From CAZYVD01 sp964651045 (GTDB lineage Bacteria; Zhuqueibacterota; QNDG01; DSAB01): 27,593 nucleotides of DNA. Of the stretch, positions 23,023 through 27,593 are shown piece after piece (position 1 is the stretch's first letter; each line of letters begins with the position of its first letter). Location of the stretch: assembly GCA_964651045.1 (NCBI GenBank), contig CAZYVD010000034.1, positions 1 through 27,593 on the forward strand, given 5' to 3'. The notes under the pieces are model-generated. The model was not told where the DNA came from, searched no databases, and was given only the letters and a program-made list of their open reading frames with translations. The translations under genes and the position numbers were made by a program.

Positions 23023-23234
23023 AAGTAAGTAGTAACATTAACTCACCATTGCAGCAGAATATTATCCTGATCTCATGATGAAGCTATGGTTCACAAACTC
23101 CAGAGACTGTGTCAAAACAACAATCCATTGGTCCTGAACACTAGATTTGCCGTTCTTCAGGCAAATAATTAATATATAGAAATTTTGTGTATGAATCTTC
23201 CTCTATTTATGTCTAAAAAGGAGAGTTCTGTAAA

Positions 23235-25085
23235 ATGGGTTTAAAAAAAGAGTTCAAACTGCTCGATGTGTTTGCTATTGCAGCAGGTGCAATGATTAGT
23301 TCTGGGCTCTTTGTACTTCCCGGAATTGCTTACAAAAAATCGGGACCTGCCATGATACTGGCATACCTCCTTGCAAGCATTTTAATTCTTCCCAGCCTTT
23401 TTGCAAAAGCAGAACTGTCAACAGCAATGCCCAAATCCGGAGGAACATATTTTTTTATTGAAAGAAGTCTTGGTCCGGCCCTGGGCACTTTTGGTGGATT
23501 CGCAAACTGGTTCTCTTTGAGCCTGAAAAGCGCTTTTGCCCTTGTTGGTATAGGTGCATTTGCTGCACTAATAAAGCCTAACATATCTTCTTTTGAGATA
23601 AAATTAATAGCACTCACGGCCTGCATTATTTTCACAATATTTAATATTGTAAGTATTAAAATTACAGGCCGAATTCAGATTCTACTTGTCTTTACTCTTA
23701 TTACTATTTTAACCCTGTATATTGGCAGGGGTTTTATATCCACACATCCTGATAATTATGTTCCATTTATGCCCTATGGTCTGTGGCCGGTTGTATCAAC
23801 AGCAGGACTGGTTTTTGTATCTTTCGGAGGGCTCACAAAGATAGCATCGATTGCAGAGGAAGTAAAAAATCCATCAAAAAATATTCCTCTTGGTATGATG
23901 CTGGCATTTTTTATCGTCTCACTAATCTATATCCTGGCAATAGGAGTCACTATTGGAATAGTGGAAGGGAAAATGCTTAGCGGCTCTTTAATGCCCCTCT
24001 ATCTTGGTGGATTTAATATAATGGGAAAAGCGGGCGGACTGTTACTAGCCATTGCAGCAATTACCGCATTTATTACAACTGCTAACTCGGGCATTCTTGC
24101 AGCATCGAGATCACCCCTTGCAATGAGCAGAGACAAACTACTGCCCGACTTTCTTTCATCTATTCATAACAAATTTAGCACACCTCATGTCTCTATTTTA
24201 ATGACAAGCGGATTCATGATTACTGTGATTGTTTTTCTCAGCATAGAAGATCTTGTAAAAACAGCCTCAACTTTAAAGATTATTCTTTTTATGATGGTCA
24301 ATATTTCTGTGATAGTGATGCGTGAAAGTAAGATACAGAACTACAGACCCAAGTTCAAAGTTCCCCTCTATCCTGTACTACCTGTAGCGGCTCTATTATT
24401 ATACAGTTTTCTTCTAATTGAAATGGGTACAGTACCTCTGTTAAGCGCTACCTCGTTCTTTGTGTTTGGATGGATAAGTTACTGGCTCTATTCAAGACGC
24501 CGTGTGAAGAGAACATCTGCAATTATGCATGTCGTAGAAAGAATAACAGCAAAAGAATTGAAAACAAAGACTCTGGAAGAGGAGCTTAAAAGGATTGTTA
24601 TAAAAAGAGATGATATAATTGAAGATAGATTTGATAAGCTTATCAAGAAGTGTGAAGTTTTAGATTTTAAAGAGAGAATGCCAATTGAGATAGTGTTTAA
24701 AAAATTGTCCGATGTTCTTGGAAAAAGATTACGTCTCGATGCAAACATGTTGTACTCCCTCTTTATGGAAAGAGAAAAACAGTCCTGTACTGTTGTCAGG
24801 CCTGGTTTGGCAATTCCTCATGTGATTATTCCAGGGAAAAACCAATTTGACATTGTTCTTGTAAGGTCGAAAAAAGGCATTATTTTTCCACAAAGAGATG
24901 AGCCTGTTAAAACAATGTTTGTTCTTGTCGGCACTATAGATGGAAGGAACTTTCATCTCAGATCTCTCATGTCAATCGCCCAGATTGTTCAGGAACCCGA
25001 TTTTGAGAAAAAATGGATGAACGCAAGAAATATTAATGAACTTAAAGATGTTATACTTCTCTCAAATAGAAAAAGAGAGGTTTGA
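23235..25085 (+). CDS. APC-superfamily amino-acid permease fused to a PTS EIIA-like domain
   Basis: 616 residues. Residues 1 to about 420 form an APC transporter of about twelve helices, with the helix 1 signature GAMISSGLFVLPG (18-30), the helix 6 region FVSFGGLTKIASIAEEVKNPSKNIP (starting at 194) and a polar RRRVKR exit at 421-426. A charged linker (about 430-475) leads to a cytosolic domain (about 480-612) of the fructose/mannitol EIIA type: RPGLAIPH with His529 at the position of the phospho-histidine, and FHLRSLMSIAQIV near 573-585. Known: EIIA domains accept phosphate from HPr or act as regulatory modules. Inference: uptake is gated by the phosphorylation state of a PTS-like relay. The ATG has AAGGAG about ten bases upstream. 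The substrate is not determinable. Confidence 0.88.
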   Translation: MGLKKEFKLLDVFAIAAGAMISSGLFVLPGIAYKKSGPAMILAYLLASILILPSLFAKAELSTAMPKSGGTYFFIERSLGPALGTFGGFANWFSLSLKSAFALVGIGAFAALIKPNISSFEIKLIALTACIIFTIFNIVSIKITGRIQILLVFTLITILTLYIGRGFISTHPDNYVPFMPYGLWPVVSTAGLVFVSFGGLTKIASIAEEVKNPSKNIPLGMMLAFFIVSLIYILAIGVTIGIVEGKMLSGSLMPLYLGGFNIMGKAGGLLLAIAAITAFITTANSGILAASRSPLAMSRDKLLPDFLSSIHNKFSTPHVSILMTSGFMITVIVFLSIEDLVKTASTLKIILFMMVNISVIVMRESKIQNYRPKFKVPLYPVLPVAALLLYSFLLIEMGTVPLLSATSFFVFGWISYWLYSRRRVKRTSAIMHVVERITAKELKTKTLEEELKRIVIKRDDIIEDRFDKLIKKCEVLDFKERMPIEIVFKKLSDVLGKRLRLDANMLYSLFMEREKQSCTVVRPGLAIPHVIIPGKNQFDIVLVRSKKGIIFPQRDEPVKTMFVLVGTIDGRNFHLRSLMSIAQIVQEPDFEKKWMNARNINELKDVILLSNRKREV

Positions 25086-25095
25086 TAAACTTAAG

Positions 25096-25125
25096 ACAGC
25101 AGGATTCTACTGCTCCCTGTTTTTA
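25096..25125 (+). terminator. Probable terminator of the permease gene
   Basis: Eleven bases past the stop, ACAG-CAG (25096-25102) pairs with CTG (25110-25112) and CTGT (25117-25120) around a bulge, followed by TTTTTATA. The stem is imperfect but well placed. Confidence 0.45.
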
Positions 25126-25190
25126 TACAGTTATTAAGATGAATAAAACTTACTCCTTTTATAAATCGAAACATAGTTTCTACAATAGAA

Positions 25191-25240
25191 TCTTCAGACT
25201 CCAGTTAGCGCAAGACTCTGGGGATATTTAATACTGAAGA
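25191..25240. repeat. Two-tier inverted repeat in a convergent spacer
   Basis: TCTTCAG (25191-25197) and CTGAAGA (25234-25240) form a 7-bp outer stem. Inside, CTCCAG (25199-25204) pairs with CTGGGG (25218-25223) with one G-U pair around a GC-richer loop. No T-tract follows, so it is more likely a structured RNA element or REP-like repeat than a terminator. Confidence 0.4.
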
Positions 25241-25365
25241 ACACATAGATCGGAAAATTTAAGCTTTTAGAGAAATTGTTGAGTTAAAACGCTAAGCAGA
25301 GAGAAAAGCCCTGCCAGTGAGATAAATTAAACATATTTGTTCATCTCTCCAAATCTGCAAAGATT

Positions 25366-26361
25366 TTACCTTAACTGATAAACTTTAATCTGTGAGTAAA
25401 AAATGTCTAAAAAAATAAAATTATTCCCTACCTTTTTTATAAATCTCTCAGCCCGATATTTCTCACCAGGATTTTTTAATACTAAGGGAATTTTTTCAAT
25501 CAAGTTGCCCGAAAGATCGAGCACAAGCATTTTATCAAATATCCAGCGACAATAGCAGTATAATTTGTTATCTTCTACGCATGCTCCAAATATCCATGAT
25601 TTTAATTTGATTTTGTTTTCTTCTACAAAACCTCGTCCATTCCTTAGGTTTTCCTTGTAGATATTCTTTATCTTTTTAATTCTAATATTTATAGTACGAA
25701 TCAAATGCCCCCCTTTATCGTAAACTTGAATAATGGGTAATTTTTCAAAAAATGCATAAAGGGAATCATTATATGAACTTAAGTAAATGCTTGAATATAC
25801 AAAACTACTCAATGGTAATTTGTTTATTTTTGGATCAAAAAAATCGCCAAAAAATTTTACTATTCTTCCAGTAGTGTCATACATGCAGAAAAGAGATTGA
25901 GTTTCTTGATTGTAAGCAGCTGTATAAATATATTTATCGATGAATTCAATGTCAGAAATTGGGAGAGATGTTCTGATAATATTAAGGAAAATTCCTTTGT
26001 TATTAAAACAGGAAATACGGTTATTACCACTGTCAACACAGTAGATATTGCCTGTTGTTTCGTCAACAGCTACCAAGAAGGGATCACTTAATTCACCAGG
26101 TCCTCCTCCTCTTGAACCTATGGTTCTTATTAACTTTCCGTCAGTTGAAAAAACCTTAAGACAACACTCAGTTGCATCTGTTACAATGTAAGTATTTTTA
26201 TAAAAAGCTATATCATATGGATGTGCAAGATAATTACCCGCTTCCTCAGATTCGAGGTCAGGAAAACTTTTAACAAGAACCAATCTGTGTTGCTGGGCAA
26301 AACAAGAAATTGTGTAAAACCCAACAACCAGAATGTAAAGAATAAACACCTTTCTAATCAT
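25366..26361 (-). CDS. Secreted six-bladed beta-propeller (NHL-type) protein
   Basis: 331 residues with an N-terminal signal (about 1-22, cut near SCFAQ). The remainder is a beta-propeller of the 6-bladed/NHL kind. Blade signatures are YDIAFYKNTYIVTDAT, CCLKVFSTDGKLIRTIG, the classic GGGPGELSDP turn (about 85-94), NIYCVDSGNNRISCFNNKG and later degenerate blades ending in a strand with DIFYSQIKVYQLR. The propeller probably binds a ligand, peptide or partner protein outside the cytoplasm; no enzymatic residues are evident. ATG with GGAGG upstream, 29 nt after the AAA+ fragment protein, so the two form one unit. Paralogous families of such proteins are frequent in FCB and candidate-phylum genomes. 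Confidence 0.8.
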   Translation of the reverse strand: MIRKVFILYILVVGFYTISCFAQQHRLVLVKSFPDLESEEAGNYLAHPYDIAFYKNTYIVTDATECCLKVFSTDGKLIRTIGSRGGGPGELSDPFLVAVDETTGNIYCVDSGNNRISCFNNKGIFLNIIRTSLPISDIEFIDKYIYTAAYNQETQSLFCMYDTTGRIVKFFGDFFDPKINKLPLSSFVYSSIYLSSYNDSLYAFFEKLPIIQVYDKGGHLIRTINIRIKKIKNIYKENLRNGRGFVEENKIKLKSWIFGACVEDNKLYCYCRWIFDKMLVLDLSGNLIEKIPLVLKNPGEKYRAERFIKKVGNNFIFLDIFYSQIKVYQLR

Positions 26362-26390
26362 AGCATACCTCCAGTTTAAATAATTGAGAC

Positions 26391-26945
26391 CTAATTTATT
26401 ATACCAAAATTAAGTTTCAGTTTGTAATCTTCCCATCTCCTTAAATCAGAATTATCCAACAATGGAAAGATATCGACAGAATCTTTTGATTTAATTACGA
26501 TCATATTAAAATTATTTATTCCTGTTTCATATTCCCATTCTTGAATCATTTGGGATATTATACAGTCGGCTACTCGCACAGAAATCCTATGATTTCTTTC
26601 TTTTATGAAGTTTTCTATATCGATTGATCCCCATGGGGTCAAAAGCATCACATTTAGTTTGTGTTTATTTTGATTGGCAATTTCTTCAAGTTTGCAGTAA
26701 ATATCACTTATTTCATAACCAAAAAGTTCGCTTTCAAGTAGAAAAGAGGGTACAGCACTACAGTTCAAAGGAAGAAAAGGTTTTCTGGAATGTGGGTTTT
26801 GATGATGGATCATTCGAGCCAGATGTTCTTTACCCACTCCAGTCTCTCCTATTAGCAGTACTGGTATCTCGGTTCTTGATACGCTTTGAACCTTTTCAAT
26901 AATTTCTTTCATACATTGGCTTGTACCAGGGATGAATTCTTCCAT
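26391..26945 (-). CDS. Truncated sigma-54 activator AAA+ fragment with unrelated C-terminal part
   Basis: 184 residues. The first 78 match the beginning of a sigma-54 interaction (AAA+) domain: Walker A GETGVGKE (33-40), HHQNPHSRKPFLPLNCSA (48-65) and ELFGYE (73-78, normally ELFGHEKGAFTGA). The match stops there. The GAFTGA loop, Walker B, sensor residues and HTH are absent, so it cannot activate sigma-54 RNA polymerase in the usual way. Residues 79-184 form an open, mixed alpha/beta-looking segment that I do not recognise. The frame stays open for 106 codons after the break, which argues for a real fused protein rather than recent decay. The ATG has a GAGAG site upstream; promoter at 27021-27048. 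It is cotranscribed with the beta-propeller gene. Confidence 0.65.
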   Translation of the reverse strand: MEEFIPGTSQCMKEIIEKVQSVSRTEIPVLLIGETGVGKEHLARMIHHQNPHSRKPFLPLNCSAVPSFLLESELFGYEISDIYCKLEEIANQNKHKLNVMLLTPWGSIDIENFIKERNHRISVRVADCIISQMIQEWEYETGINNFNMIVIKSKDSVDIFPLLDNSDLRRWEDYKLKLNFGIIN

Positions 26946-27593
26946 TACAGAGGGCTCTCTTTGTTTGTATAATATTCTGTCAGAGATAATGGTGTTTTTA
27001 CGTTCAAATATTCTTTAATGAATATAAAATATCACATTAAAAAGTCAAGTATTTTTATAATTTTTATTTAATTTATTATCTTAATGGACAATTTATGGTT
27101 ATGAGATTATAGGAACCAGGTATGATTCGCTTAATAATTCGATTATTACTGAGATAAATTTCTCCCTTGACATGTGGGAATGGGTAAGGATATTTTTTCC
27201 CGACCTTTTGTTTTTGGAAGGCAGATTGTAATGTCTTCGGTTAGATTTTATTTTGAGGTAATACGAAAGTTAAAAAAACAGGATAACAAAATGTATATTG
27301 ATTTGTGATTTCTTATTAACAAAACGACAGTTTAATAAGTTTTGGAAAAGGAGAAAGTTGTATAAGTCCAACATATTTTCTTTGCCAGCCATATCTAACA
27401 AGAACCAGTGTTATTTGTTATTCTGCTTCTTTTTTCGTTTTGATATCCAATTGTAAGCGACAATAGATATTGTTATAATCTAAAACAGTATTTCCAGCCA
27501 GACTTTATGCAGTCGGATTACAACAAAAATAAGATATAGTATTGTATTGGTTCACCGTGAATTGGAATTTTCCATATTCAAAATAAGTTAGTT
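26946..27593. other. Gene-poor right flank
   Basis: AT-rich, with no convincing complete gene. It holds the promoter of the AAA+ fragment gene (27021-27048), and toward the window edge there are short broken minus-strand frames: 27505-27591 (29 codons, possibly the end of a gene outside the window) and a membrane-like frame at 27411 to about 27560 interrupted by TAG at 27480-27482. The latter is hydrophobic followed by a Lys/Arg-rich tail. These could be remnants of a decayed small membrane-protein gene, or chance. Confidence 0.4.
27021..27048 (-). promoter_or_regulatory. Promoter of the AAA+ fragment/beta-propeller unit
   Basis: Minus strand TTGACT (27048-27043), 16 bp, TATATT (27026-27021). 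The -35 box with its C before it (CTTGACT) is the same as in the dap operon promoter and the orphan promoter at 5973-6001. It is sigma-70 type; no -24/-12 sigma-54 promoter is seen here. Confidence 0.6.

Overview
The window is an AT-rich stretch of bacterial chromosome. It carries 22 protein-coding genes that I can support, with no rRNA, tRNA, CRISPR array or insertion sequence. Gene starts have strong Shine-Dalgarno sequences (GGAGG, AGGAGG), and many promoters are readable as sigma-70 type (TTGACa/t, 17 bp, TAtaaT-like). Ile and Arg are often encoded by ATA and AGA. Secreted proteins with N-terminal signals, a six-bladed beta-propeller protein, a sphingolipid-type serine palmitoyltransferase and a short Bacteroidetes-like DapB suggest an uncultivated diderm of, or near, the FCB superphylum or a WOR-3-like candidate phylum. 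That assignment is inference; nothing in the window fixes the taxon.

Layout, left to right. (1) 974-3298 (+): a serine-palmitoyltransferase-like enzyme and, 12 nt downstream, a GNAT-fold protein that is a candidate bacterial ceramide synthase. (2) 3768-5819 (+): a lysine 6-dehydrogenase/saccharopine-dehydrogenase-family enzyme and ThyX. (3) 6212-8482 (-): an MrfA/Hrq1-type DNA repair helicase; 8640-9491 (+): a secreted protein of unknown role. (4) 9819-11284 (-): pdxS-pdxT, the PLP synthase. (5) 11434-13752 (+): a membrane GT2 glycosyltransferase followed by a second GNAT-fold paralogue of the protein in (1). (6) 13757-20300 (-): a seven-gene operon in transcription order dapE-like, lysC, dapB, dapA, dapD, pepT, cupin, with a clear promoter in front. 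(7) 20499-22121 (-): a secreted C69 dipeptidase with its own terminator; 22303-23022 (+): a SIMPL-domain protein; 23235-25085 (+): an APC permease fused to a PTS EIIA-like domain. (8) 25366-26945 (-): a protein carrying only the first part of a sigma-54 activator AAA+ domain, then a secreted beta-propeller protein. The last 650 bp has no convincing gene.

How the genes fit together. Blocks 1 and 5 read as a split lipid module (long-chain base synthesis, N-acylation, glycosyl transfer). PdxST supplies the cofactor of the first enzyme. Block 6 covers most of the succinylase route to meso-diaminopimelate and lysine, while the block 2 dehydrogenase probably consumes lysine. Blocks 6 and 7 share a peptide and amino-acid scavenging theme (PepT, C69 dipeptidase, APC permease).

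Items most worth a second look: the paired SPT/GNAT loci; a compact promoter-hairpin-U-tract unit at 5921-6001 that looks like a very short RNA gene; the truncated sigma-54 AAA+ protein beside the beta-propeller; and the permease-EIIA fusion.
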